Positions 32,191 through 40,215 of a stretch of 64,000 bases of DNA are shown piece by piece (positions within the stretch are counted from its first letter, which is position 1; the number at the start of each line of letters is the position of its first letter). The position numbers and the translations under genes were made by a program. This DNA is from Halorubellus sp034808145. GTDB taxonomy: Archaea > Halobacteriota > Halobacteria > Halobacteriales > Natrialbaceae. The stretch spans positions 62,001-126,000 of the forward strand of contig NZ_JAXHGM010000006.1 in assembly GCF_034808145.1 (NCBI RefSeq), given 5' to 3'. The notes under the pieces are model-generated. The model was not told the DNA's origin, did no database searches, and worked only from the letters and a program-made list of their open reading frames with translations.

Positions 32191-32781
32191 ATGCGCGACT
32201 TGGACGACACAGACCTCGACATCCTCCGACTCCTCGTCGAGGACGCCCGCCGCCCGTACAGCGAGATCGCGGACCGCGTGAACGTCTCCCCGCCCACGGT
32301 CTCCGACCGCGTGGAACGCCTCGCAGACCTCGGCGTCATCAACCGGTTCACCATCGACATCGACCGGTCGCTCCTCTCGACGGGCGTCCCCGTCCTCGTC
32401 GAACTCGACCTCGTCCCCGACGCCGACGACCGCGTCGCGAAGCGCCTCGCCGACGCCGAACCCGTCGAGCACGTCTACCTGACCGCCGAGAACCGCCTCG
32501 TCGTGCACGCCACCGTCCCCGACGGCGAGGTCCGCGAGACCCTGCACCGCATCGTCGACATGGATCTCGTCGACTCGCTCGACGTCAGTCTCGTCGAGGA
32601 GTACGCGTGGGACCCCAAGGTGACCGACGGGGATCTCAGTCTCGCCTGCGAGGAGTGCGCCGGCTCCGTCACGCACGACGGCGTCACGACGCAGTACGAC
32701 GGCGACCTCTTCCACTTCTGCAGCGAGGAGTGTCTGGAGACGTTCGAGGACCGTTACACGGGCCTCACGAGCCAGGGCTGA
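32191..32781 (+). CDS. Lrp/AsnC-type regulator with C-terminal TRASH metal-sensing domain
   Basis: A 196-aa protein. An AsnC-type winged HTH (residues 3-60, DLDILRLLVEDARRPYSEIADRVNVSPPTVSDRVERL) is followed by a RAM-like core. The C-terminal TRASH domain has four cysteines: ACEECAG and FHFCSEECLETFE. TRASH domains bind transition metals, and in Halobacterium salinarum an Lrp-TRASH protein (VNG1179C) controls copper efflux. Next downstream are a copper chaperone and two halocyanin-like genes. It is therefore probably the local copper-responsive regulator. A TATA-like 'gtatagcc' sits about 27 nt before the ATG. Confidence 0.92.
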   Translation: MRDLDDTDLDILRLLVEDARRPYSEIADRVNVSPPTVSDRVERLADLGVINRFTIDIDRSLLSTGVPVLVELDLVPDADDRVAKRLADAEPVEHVYLTAENRLVVHATVPDGEVRETLHRIVDMDLVDSLDVSLVEEYAWDPKVTDGDLSLACEECAGSVTHDGVTTQYDGDLFHFCSEECLETFEDRYTGLTSQG

Positions 32782-32875
32782 CGGCTCCCGGCCCTCCAAG
32801 AGCCGTCCTGGACACCGGACGTCGTCGGTCGTCGCGACCAAAACTGTTCTAACCCAGGCTTGCGCAGTGGTGTGT

Positions 32876-33076
32876 ATGGGCACGACCCTGCGCGTGACTG
32901 GCATGACCTGCGACGGCTGTGAGGACATCGTGGAGACGGCACTGGAGATGGCTGACGGCGTGGAGAGCGCGTCGGCCGACCGAGAGGCGAACGAAGCGAC
33001 CGTCGAGGGAGACGCGAGCACGGAGACGCTCGTCGAGAAGGTCGGCCTCGCCGGCTACGACGCCGAAGCCGCCTGA
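32876..33076 (+). CDS. heavy-metal-associated (HMA) copper chaperone, CopZ-like
   Basis: A 66-aa ferredoxin-like fold protein with the Cu(I) site GMTCDGCED (CxxC at residues 10-13) and the closing VGLAGYDAEAA, typical of CopZ/Atx1. It delivers Cu(I) to a P1B ATPase or a regulator. No ATPase is in this window. The ATG at 32876 was chosen because MGTTLRVTGMTC is the family start; a GTG nine nucleotides upstream is also in frame. Confidence 0.93.
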   Translation: MGTTLRVTGMTCDGCEDIVETALEMADGVESASADREANEATVEGDASTETLVEKVGLAGYDAEAA

Positions 33077-33146
33077 CCTCGTCGGCCATCCGGCAGTCCG
33101 CGGGTGACGTCGCGGGCTTTATCTCGTCGACCACGTAGTGTCGACC

Positions 33147-33566
33147 ATGGACGATTCAGGACGCACTGACCGGACGGTTCGACGACGCGACCTGCTCGGG
33201 AGCGTCGGCGTCGCAGCAGTCGCGACGACGGCCGGGTGTCTCGCGAGCGGCGACGGTACCGAGACCAAAAGCGGCGAGAACGCGGTCGTCGTCGGTCCGG
33301 GCGGCTCGTACGTGTTCGAGCCGTCGTCGCTCTCGGTCTCGGTCGGCGACACCGTCACGTGGACGTGGGAGTCGGCGAACCACAACATCGTCGTGGACTC
33401 GCAACCCGAGGGCGCGGAGTGGCAGGGGACGGACGGCGACGGCTCGAAGACGTACGACAGCGAGCATACCTACGAGTACACGTTCGAGACCGCGGGGACG
33501 TACGAGTACTACTGTCAGCCACACGAGGGCCTGGGGATGACCGGGGAGGTCGTCGTCGAGGAGTGA
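33147..33566 (+). CDS. halocyanin-like blue-copper Tat lipoprotein
   Basis: A 139-aa protein. A twin-arginine signal (TVRRRDLLGSVGVAAVATTAGC) with the lipobox Cys31 predicts Tat export and lipid anchoring. The cupredoxin domain shows all type-1 copper ligands: His in ANHN, Cys in YEYYCQPHEG, the following His, and Met in GLGMTG. Halocyanins are membrane-attached electron carriers. The ATG at 33147 is about 28 nt after 'ctttatc', a leaderless start. Confidence 0.93.
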   Translation: MDDSGRTDRTVRRRDLLGSVGVAAVATTAGCLASGDGTETKSGENAVVVGPGGSYVFEPSSLSVSVGDTVTWTWESANHNIVVDSQPEGAEWQGTDGDGSKTYDSEHTYEYTFETAGTYEYYCQPHEGLGMTGEVVVEE

Positions 33567-33776
33567 CCGCACGACCCCGACCTCACCGCAGCCAACCGAA
33601 CCGAGCTCGTCTCCGTCGGGTCCGTTCACTACAGCCCCCTCGTTCGCACCGCTCTTCTTCTCTCCCGTCCTGGTTCGATTCCGGTCTCGTCGACGGACCA
33701 GACCTGCGTTCGAACTCGGTCGCTTTTGGGTGAGAACTGGGAGAATCACCTTACGGGCCGCCGACGAACGACGAGT

Positions 33777-34331
33777 ATGGACGAGCCCTCCAGGCGACGC
33801 GTGCTCGGGACCGCAGCGACCGCGCTCGCCGCGGCACTCGCAGGATGTTCGACGAGCGACGAGTCGACGACGCCGGCGGCGACCACGACCGGCGACCGGA
33901 CGAGTGCAACGACAGCGGCTGCACCCACGACCACGGACGCGTCCACGACCACCGGGGAGTCGACGACCGCTCGGGAGACGACCGAGACGTCGACCACGAG
34001 CGACCAGACGACGACCAAGCGAACGACGACGTCGACGCCGACGACCGAGACCGTGACGGTCGCTCCCGGCGGTCGCCTCCGGTTCGACCCGGCGCGCGTG
34101 ACGGTCCCGGTCGGGTCGACGGTCGAGTTCCGCTGGGACTCTGGCGGCCACAACGTCCGCGTCGCCGCGCGGCCCGATGGCGGCGACTGGGACGGGACGA
34201 GCGGCGGGGACGGCACCACCTACGGCGTCGGCCACACGCACTCGCACACGTTTGCGGTCGCCGGAACGTACGAGTACTACTGCGCGCCCCATCGCGGCGC
34301 GGGGATGCGTGGCACGGTCGTCGTGGAGTGA
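33777..34331 (+). CDS. halocyanin-like blue-copper lipoprotein with Thr-rich stalk
   Basis: A 184-aa protein. The signal has RRR (residues 6-8) and the lipobox LAGC (Cys22), then a roughly 70-residue Thr/Ser stalk that could be O-glycosylated. A cupredoxin domain follows, with ligands His (GGHNVRV), Cys (YEYYCAPHRG), His and Met (GAGMRG). It differs from the preceding halocyanin mainly by the long stalk and by Arg/His in the copper loop. Tandem duplication is likely. Its own promoter-like 'ccttac' lies about 27 nt upstream. Confidence 0.92.
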   Translation: MDEPSRRRVLGTAATALAAALAGCSTSDESTTPAATTTGDRTSATTAAAPTTTDASTTTGESTTARETTETSTTSDQTTTKRTTTSTPTTETVTVAPGGRLRFDPARVTVPVGSTVEFRWDSGGHNVRVAARPDGGDWDGTSGGDGTTYGVGHTHSHTFAVAGTYEYYCAPHRGAGMRGTVVVE

Positions 34332-34379
34332 ACCACCCCCGGTACGCTCCACGTCCACTCGGTTCACCGGTCGACGCGG

Positions 34380-34493
34380 TCAGAGGTCCACGCGGTTCAG
34401 GTACCAGAGCGCGACGTACGCGACCCCACCGACCGCGAACAGGACGACGGGGATGACGAACGGACCGACGACGTCGTAGAGAGAATCGAGCAC
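34380..34493 (-). CDS. 37-aa single-pass membrane micro-protein
   Basis: GTG-started frame VLDSLYDVVGPFVIPVVLF continuing AVGGVAYVALWYLNRVDL. It has one clear transmembrane helix with a Trp-Tyr boundary and a short basic end, and GC-rich third positions throughout. It lies 27 nt downstream of the MscS gene on the same strand, so it could be co-transcribed and possibly associate with the channel. Too short for family assignment. Confidence 0.55.
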   Translation of the reverse strand: MLDSLYDVVGPFVIPVVLFAVGGVAYVALWYLNRVDL

Positions 34494-34520
34494 GCGTCTA
34501 CCTACGGGTGCGAGCGTCTT

Positions 34521-35804
34521 CTATCGTTCGCTCGCCTCACCCGCACCGTCTCCCGAATCACCGTCGCTCGCAGCGCCAGTAGCGTCCCCGTCGCCGCCAG
34601 TATTCTCGCTCGTAGCACCAGTAGCGGTCCCGTCACCGCCAGCCGTGCCGTCACCGGGGTCGTCGCCAGCGCCGCCATCGGCGACGGGCTCGTCCACGTC
34701 GGCGCTCGGTCGCTCGGACTGGACACCCGGAGTCCGGGCGGCGTCGGTCGCGGAGACGGTGACGTCGCGCTGCGGGAACGGGATCTCGATACCCGCGTCG
34801 TTCAGCGCGTTGTACAGGCCCTTGTTGAGGCGGTGCACGGCCTTCGCGCGCTTGACGGGCGTGCTCACCCAGCACAGGAGCTCGTAGTTCAGCGCGCTGT
34901 CGCCGAACTCGCGGAGTCGCATCCGGGGTTTCGGCGAGTCGAGCGTGAGGTTCTCGTCGAGCGCCACCTCTACCGCGAGGTCCTCGAACTCGTCGAGGTC
35001 CGTGCCGTACGCGACGCCGATGGAGACGCGGATGCGCCGCCGGCGCTGGGGGGCGGACTCGTTCGTGATGCTCGCGGAGTTCAGCTTCGCGTTCGGGACC
35101 GTCACCATCACCTCGTCGCGCGTGAGCAGCGTCGTCGACCGGATGCCGACGCGGACGACCGTCCCGGAATCGCCGGTGTCGAGCACGACGTAGTCACCGA
35201 TCTTGTACGTGTCGTCGAAGTACAGCGCGAGGCCGCCGAAGAAGTTCGCGACGGTGTCCTTCGCCGCGAACCCGACCGCGATACCGGCGATACCCGCCGC
35301 ACCGAGCAGTGGCGTGATCGCGATGTCGTAGATGGAGAGCGAGAGCACGCCAGCGCCGGCGAGGACGACGAACGTCCAGACGTTCGAGAAGATGGGCGCG
35401 AAGTCGTACTTGCCGGTCTTGTCGACGAGGTCGACCGCGCGGTTCACGATGCGGTTCAGCGCGAACGCCCAGATGAGGACGATCACGACCGCGGCGGGTC
35501 GGGAGAAGAAGTCCCTGAGCTGCTGCTCGTCGACGATGACGGTCGCGGCGTCCGTCGACGACACCGTGAGGAGCCAGACCCCGCCGAGCGCGGCCGTGAT
35601 GATGAGCGGCCACCGCACCTCGGAGACGACGACGTCGTCGAACTTGCTCCCGGTCTGCTTGACGACGTTCCGCGCGAGCTTGAACACGACGAACTCGAGG
35701 ACGATAGCGGCGACGAACGATACCGCGAGGACGAGGACCGTCCGCTCGACGACGCCGTACCCCGAGAGGTACTCCAGTAGCGGGTCGAGCACTGGATTAG
35801 CCAT
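34521..35804 (-). CDS. mscS: MscS-family mechanosensitive ion channel
   Basis: A 427-aa protein with four to five membrane helices. The pore helix is AAGIAGIAVGFAAKDTVANFFGGLALYFDDTYKIGDYV, followed by the MscS beta-domain (VVLDTGDSGTVVRVGIRSTTLLTRDEVMVTVPNAKL) and the alpha/beta C-terminal domain ending GIEIPFPQRDV. Channels of this type release solutes on hypo-osmotic shock, important for salt-in halophiles. The roughly 70-residue Gly/Asp/Thr/Ala-rich tail is an acidic extension of uncertain function. The ATG at 35804 (MANPVLDPLLEYLSGYG) starts the first membrane block. Confidence 0.95.
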   Translation of the reverse strand: MANPVLDPLLEYLSGYGVVERTVLVLAVSFVAAIVLEFVVFKLARNVVKQTGSKFDDVVVSEVRWPLIITAALGGVWLLTVSSTDAATVIVDEQQLRDFFSRPAAVVIVLIWAFALNRIVNRAVDLVDKTGKYDFAPIFSNVWTFVVLAGAGVLSLSIYDIAITPLLGAAGIAGIAVGFAAKDTVANFFGGLALYFDDTYKIGDYVVLDTGDSGTVVRVGIRSTTLLTRDEVMVTVPNAKLNSASITNESAPQRRRRIRVSIGVAYGTDLDEFEDLAVEVALDENLTLDSPKPRMRLREFGDSALNYELLCWVSTPVKRAKAVHRLNKGLYNALNDAGIEIPFPQRDVTVSATDAARTPGVQSERPSADVDEPVADGGAGDDPGDGTAGGDGTATGATSENTGGDGDATGAASDGDSGDGAGEASER

Positions 35805-35941
35805 GGCACCCGATACGTCACGCCGTCGTTTAGTCGTTTCCGGTGGTTTCGCGGGCGTCGGCGGGCGCTGAGCGTGGTCGCGCTCGGTGGTGTCGTCGAG
35901 CGCGAGTAGGCCGAGCGTTCTTGTAGACGTACGAGGAAGAC

Positions 35942-36451
35942 GTGGTCGTGTATCGGCTCGGTCACTACGGCGTGTCGCTCCTCCTGTACGCGCCCGTCGG
36001 GTTCGCGCTCGCGCTCCTGGGCGAGCCGGGACTGGCGGTCGTCGGCGGTGCGGGCGTGCTCGCACTGGCGAGGGTCCCGGACTACGACCAGCGCGTCCCC
36101 GGCATCACGCACCGCGGCGTGACGCACACCGTCCTGTTCGCGGTCCTCGTCGGCGCCGCGTTCGCGGGCGGTATCGTCGCGCTCTCGCAGGCCGGTGCGA
36201 ACCCGCTGCCGGCGAGCGAGCTCGCGACGCCGGTCGCGTTCGCGTTCGCCGTCGGCGCGTTCGGCATCCTCGCGCACCTCGCCGGGGACGTCCTCACGCC
36301 GGCGGGCGTCCCGCTCCTCTGGCCGCTGTCCGGCCGGACGTACACGGTGTCGCTGACGACCGCGGACAGCACGGTCTGGAACTACCTCCTGTTCGCGCTC
36401 GGCGTGTTCGCGACGGCGGTCGCGGGCGTGGGCGCCCTGCAACTCGCCTGA
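35942..36451 (+). CDS. YdjM/DUF457-type membrane-bound metal-dependent hydrolase
   Basis: A 169-aa protein with four hydrophobic segments. It carries the conserved metal-binding histidine blocks of the YdjM family: RLGHYGVSLLL, PGITHRGVTHTVLF (HRGxTH) and AHLAGDVLTPAGVPLLWPLS. The family contains putative inner-membrane hydrolases, possibly phospholipase-like; the real substrate is unknown. The GTG start (35942) is the only one consistent with the family N-terminus. Confidence 0.88.
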   Translation: MVVYRLGHYGVSLLLYAPVGFALALLGEPGLAVVGGAGVLALARVPDYDQRVPGITHRGVTHTVLFAVLVGAAFAGGIVALSQAGANPLPASELATPVAFAFAVGAFGILAHLAGDVLTPAGVPLLWPLSGRTYTVSLTTADSTVWNYLLFALGVFATAVAGVGALQLA

Positions 36452-36556
36452 CGGGGAACGAGGGCTGCGACGGCGACGCTGCGCCCGCCGACGAAACGCG
36501 AGTGAACGCGTGGGGTGTTGGCAAACCACTTTGTGCTGGCCGCCGTCGATTCGCCC

Positions 36557-38347
36557 ATGAGCGACCTGGACTACGCCGGCCTCGACCGCGGCCGGCACGT
36601 GAACTACCACGAATACGCCCCGACGCTCCGCCGCGCGGTCGACCGCGTCCTCGACGGCGACGACCACGCGGACGCGACCGAGCGTCTGCGAGCGTTCGGC
36701 GAGCACGCCGGGCGCACCATCGCGGACCACGCGGACTACGTCGACGACCACGGCCCGGAGCTCCGGACGTACGGCGACCACGGCGACGTCGTCAACGACG
36801 TCCGGTACCCGGCGGAACTCCACGAGGAGGCCCGTCTCGCCTACGAGTCCGGGATGGTCGCGGACGTCTTCGACGCGCCCGCTGGCCGCGAGAACTCGCT
36901 GCCGTTCACGCATCACTTCGCGATGGGGTACCTGCTCTCGATGAGCGACCCCGGCCTGTACTGCCCGGTGTCGATGACCGCCGGCGTCGCGCTCGTCCTC
37001 GACAAGTACGGCGACGGCGACGTCCTCGACCGGTTCCTCGCGGAGGCGACGAGCCGCGACTACGAGGCGCTCTCGGAGGGTGCGATGTTCCTCACGGAGG
37101 AGCAGGGCGGGAGCGACGTCGGCGCGACCGAGACGGTCGCGGAACCGACCGGCGAGCCGGGGACGTACGAACTGACCGGCGAGAAGTGGTTCTGTTCGAA
37201 CATCGACGCGCAGGCGACGCTCGCGCTCGCCAGGACGCCGGACGCGCCGGCGGGGACGAAGGGGCTGTCGCTGTTCGTCGTCCCGCACGAACTCGACGCG
37301 GGAGTCGACGCGGACGAACCCGTCCTGAACGACCAGCGCTACCGGCGGCTGAAGGACAAGCTCGGGACGGTCTCGGTGCCGACGGGCGAGGTGGAGCTGA
37401 CGGGCGCGACTGGCTACCTCGTCGGCGAGGAGTCCCGCGGGTTCAAGTACATGACGGACATGCTGAACCTGGAGCGACTCGCGAACGCGTCGGCGTCCTG
37501 CGGTATCATCGGTCGCGCGCTCTTGGAAGCGACGGTCCAGGCCGCGAACCGCGAGGCGTTCGGTAACCCCATCGAGGAGTACCCGCTGATGCGCCAGGAC
37601 CTCGTGGACATGGCGGTCGACCACGAGGCCGCGGTCGCGTTCACGTTCGACGCCGCGGCGACGTTCGACCGCCGCGAGAACGCCGCCGACGAGGCCACGC
37701 GGACCGAGGCCTACCGGTTGATGCGTGCGCTCGTCCCCATCGCGAAGTACCGGACGGGCCGGATGGCGGTCGACACGGCGAGCTACGCGATGGAGGTCCT
37801 GGGCGGGAACGGGTACGTGAACGACTTCGTCACGAACCGCCTCCTGCGGGACGCGCAGGTCCTCCCCATCTGGGAGGGGACGTCGAACATCCTCTCGCTC
37901 GACCTCCTCCGCGCGCTGGATCGCGAGGACGCACACGAGCCGTTGCTCGAACAAATCCAGTCCCACCTCGACGCCGCCACGCACGACGCGCTCGCGGACG
38001 CGACGGCGGTCGTCGAGGCGGAGTACGCCGAACTCGGAGGCGCGCTCGCGCACCTCGGCGCGGTCGACGGCGACGAAGCCCAGTTGAAGGCCAAGGACCT
38101 CGCGGACTACGTGTTCGACGTCTACACGGCGAGCCTCCTCTGCGAGATGGCCCAGCGCGACCTCGAAGACGGCGACGCCCGGACCGCGCTCGTCGCGCGC
38201 CGGTTCGTCGACACGCACCTCGACGCCGCGAGCGGACGCGGCATCACGGACGACGACCGGTTCTCGCTCGAGCACTTCGACGCGGTCGTGAAGCACGCGA
38301 GCGTCGACCCCGAGAGCGTCGCGCCCGCCACGCCCGCGGACGACTGA
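36557..38347 (+). CDS. acyl-CoA dehydrogenase, AidB/long-chain type
   Basis: A 596-aa protein, longer than typical 380-aa acyl-CoA dehydrogenases and similar to the AidB/FadE5-like group. The FAD/substrate region has EEQGGSDVGATETVAEP and GEKWFCSNIDAQATLA. The central helical part has RLANASASCGIIGRAL. The C-terminal ACAD signature is MEVLGGNGYVNDF...VLPIWEGTSNILSLDLLRAL, and an extra roughly 140-residue helical domain follows. It introduces a double bond in acyl-CoA with FAD. The catalytic base is not clearly visible as a Glu at the classical site, and AidB-type roles outside beta-oxidation are possible. Confidence 0.9.
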   Translation: MSDLDYAGLDRGRHVNYHEYAPTLRRAVDRVLDGDDHADATERLRAFGEHAGRTIADHADYVDDHGPELRTYGDHGDVVNDVRYPAELHEEARLAYESGMVADVFDAPAGRENSLPFTHHFAMGYLLSMSDPGLYCPVSMTAGVALVLDKYGDGDVLDRFLAEATSRDYEALSEGAMFLTEEQGGSDVGATETVAEPTGEPGTYELTGEKWFCSNIDAQATLALARTPDAPAGTKGLSLFVVPHELDAGVDADEPVLNDQRYRRLKDKLGTVSVPTGEVELTGATGYLVGEESRGFKYMTDMLNLERLANASASCGIIGRALLEATVQAANREAFGNPIEEYPLMRQDLVDMAVDHEAAVAFTFDAAATFDRRENAADEATRTEAYRLMRALVPIAKYRTGRMAVDTASYAMEVLGGNGYVNDFVTNRLLRDAQVLPIWEGTSNILSLDLLRALDREDAHEPLLEQIQSHLDAATHDALADATAVVEAEYAELGGALAHLGAVDGDEAQLKAKDLADYVFDVYTASLLCEMAQRDLEDGDARTALVARRFVDTHLDAASGRGITDDDRFSLEHFDAVVKHASVDPESVAPATPADD

Positions 38348-38429
38348 TGCGGCCCACAGAAGAGTCCCAACCCGCGGAAGAGTCAACCTGTCGAAACGTT
38401 TTTGCTGCGGTCGGGCGTACGCCGGAGCG

Positions 38430-39173
38430 ATGCGAGAACCGATCGCCTATCGGTCCGCGGCTATCGCCGCGCTCGTCGTCGCGCTCGCGTTCGGTGCCGG
38501 CCTCAGTCCCGTCGACGCGCTCGCGACCGACGACGCGAGAGCAGCGTCCTTCTCACCTGGCGTCGAGACGACCACGGCGGGCGAGGCGGCTCCGCCAGAC
38601 GCTCGGATCGTCGCCCGGTATCCCGCCGAGAACGGCTCGATGGTCGAACGCACGGTCGTCTCGCCCGCGGACGTCGCTCGCGTCGGCGAGCCCGTGAACG
38701 ACTCGCGGACCGGCGCGTGGACGGTGGCGATGACGCTCACCGGCGACGGCGCGACCGCGTTCACGGAGACCCTCGTCGACACCGGGTTCGCCGACCAGCC
38801 CAGCAGGTGTCCGCCCACCGACGGCCGGAACGACGACGGCCACTGCCTGCTTCTCGTCGTCGACGGCGACGTCGTCAGCACCTCCAGTCTCGGTTCGGGG
38901 CTCGCCGAGGACCTCCGCAGCGGCGCGTTCGCGGACGACCCGCAACTCCGCTTCGTCGCGGGGAATCGGAGCGAAGCGCGCGCGGTCTGGCGAGGGTTCC
39001 GCCCCGAGAACCGGACCATGACGACCGGGACCGCTGGCGCCGACGCCGCGGGTGGTGACGAAGCTGGCAGTTCCACGAGTGACTCGTCGGGCCCCACGCC
39101 AGGGTTCGCTCTCCCCGGTGCTGTCGCTTCCCTTCTCACGGCCGCGGTCGCCGTCCGTCGTCGGCGTCGCTGA
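38430..39173 (+). CDS. PGF-CTERM surface protein with SecD-like extracytoplasmic domain
   Basis: A 247-aa secreted protein. A Sec signal peptide (residues 1-30) is followed by a mature region containing TVAMTLTGDGATAFTETLVDTGFAD and CLLLVVDGDVVSTSSL, which resembles the periplasmic P1 subdomain of SecD ('ltf..ga..f...t'). It ends GPTPGFALPGAVASLLTAAVAVRRRRR: a PGF motif, a hydrophobic helix and an Arg cluster, the sorting signal cut and lipidated by archaeosortase A. It is therefore a cell-surface protein anchored through prenyl lipid. A role next to protein export is suggestive only. Confidence 0.82.
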   Translation: MREPIAYRSAAIAALVVALAFGAGLSPVDALATDDARAASFSPGVETTTAGEAAPPDARIVARYPAENGSMVERTVVSPADVARVGEPVNDSRTGAWTVAMTLTGDGATAFTETLVDTGFADQPSRCPPTDGRNDDGHCLLLVVDGDVVSTSSLGSGLAEDLRSGAFADDPQLRFVAGNRSEARAVWRGFRPENRTMTTGTAGADAAGGDEAGSSTSDSSGPTPGFALPGAVASLLTAAVAVRRRRR

Positions 39174-39200
39174 CGTGTCACAACCCGGGGTCGTCGATGG

Positions 39201-39374
39201 TCACTGCACGCCGACGATGGCGTGACAGCCGCCGCAGACGTACACCTCGGTCGCCTCCCCCTCGACCGCGTGGGTCTCGGGGTCGAGCCGCGGCACGTTC
39301 TCGACGACCTCAAGGTCGTCGTGCGCGAGTTCGCCGCAGTTCTCGCACTCCAGGGGGTCGTGCTCGATGCGCAT
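39201..39374 (-). CDS. small zinc-finger protein (57 aa)
   Basis: MRIEHDPLECENCGELAHDD..., ending VYVCGGCHAIVGVQ: two CxxC knuckles separated by about 30 residues, a compact zinc ribbon. It starts at ATG 39374, which suits the spacing of haloarchaeal micro-proteins. The function is unknown. It is divergent from the methyltransferase gene. Confidence 0.8.
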   Translation of the reverse strand: MRIEHDPLECENCGELAHDDLEVVENVPRLDPETHAVEGEATEVYVCGGCHAIVGVQ

Positions 39375-39492
39375 ACGTCGAGCCTCGCGGGCCACGGGCA
39401 AGAACCCACCTCGAGTTTGCGAAATCGAATCACGCGGGCCGCGTTAACGTGTCTGGGCCAGACATTTGTCACCGGAGCGTGCTGGTTGGTGC

Positions 39493-40200
39493 ATGACCGC
39501 CGACGCCGACGACTCCTTCGATGCCGAGGACGCCGACGATCCGCTCGCGCAGCGAGCGGCCGTCAAGGAGGGCTACGACGAGCTCGCCGAGGACTACGCC
39601 GCGAGCCGTTCGAGCGACGACCACCGGGCGCTCCTCGACCGGTTCCTCGACGACGCCCCCGAGGGCCGCGTGCTCGACGCCGGCTGCGGTGCCGGGGAAC
39701 CCGTCCTCTCTCGGCTCGCCGACGAGCGCGCCGTCGTCGGCACCGACTTCTCGCGCGAACAGGTCCGCCGGGCGAGCACCGTCGCCCCCGGCCGGGTCGT
39801 CCAGAGCGACATAACCAGCCTTCCGTTCGCCGACGACGCCTTCGGTGCCATCACCGCGTTCTACGCCGTCATCCACGTTCCCTTCGAGGAACAACGAGCC
39901 GTGTACGACGAGTTCGCGCGCGTCCTCCAGCCGGGCGGCGAACTTCTGGTCACCGTCGGCGCCGAGGACTGGACGGGCCGTAACCCCGACTGGCTCGGCA
40001 GCGGCACCGCCATGGAGTGGAGCACGTACGGCCTCGAACGAAGCACCGAACTGCTCGAGGACGCCGGGTTCGACGTCTACGACGCCGTCGGCGCCATCGA
40101 CACCGTCAGGGACGGCGACGCTCCGGACGAGACCCGGATCGTCGACCCCGACCACGAGGACGCCGGCCACCCGTTCTGCTTCGCGCGACTCGACGTCTGA
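39493..40200 (+). CDS. SAM-dependent methyltransferase (class I)
   Basis: A 235-aa protein with the Rossmann-like motifs RVLDAGCGAGEPVLSRLAD (motif I), VVGTDFSREQVRRA (II), VQSDITSLPFADDAFGAIT (IV) and RVLQPGGELLVTVG (post-motif). It is the ubiE/Methyltransf_11 group acting on a small molecule or lipid in the cytoplasm; the substrate is unknown. The N-terminal acidic leader (DADDSFDAEDADDP) is typical of haloarchaeal versions. The ATG at 39493 is preferred over one 27 nt upstream. Confidence 0.93.
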   Translation: MTADADDSFDAEDADDPLAQRAAVKEGYDELAEDYAASRSSDDHRALLDRFLDDAPEGRVLDAGCGAGEPVLSRLADERAVVGTDFSREQVRRASTVAPGRVVQSDITSLPFADDAFGAITAFYAVIHVPFEEQRAVYDEFARVLQPGGELLVTVGAEDWTGRNPDWLGSGTAMEWSTYGLERSTELLEDAGFDVYDAVGAIDTVRDGDAPDETRIVDPDHEDAGHPFCFARLDV

Positions 40201-40215
40201 ACGGCCAGCGCGTCC

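Noticed and set aside
35483..38386. A 967-codon minus-strand frame opposite the acyl-CoA dehydrogenase gene
   Set aside because: It has no recognisable domain, overlaps two well-identified genes, and its composition is that of an antisense reading of acidic coding sequence.
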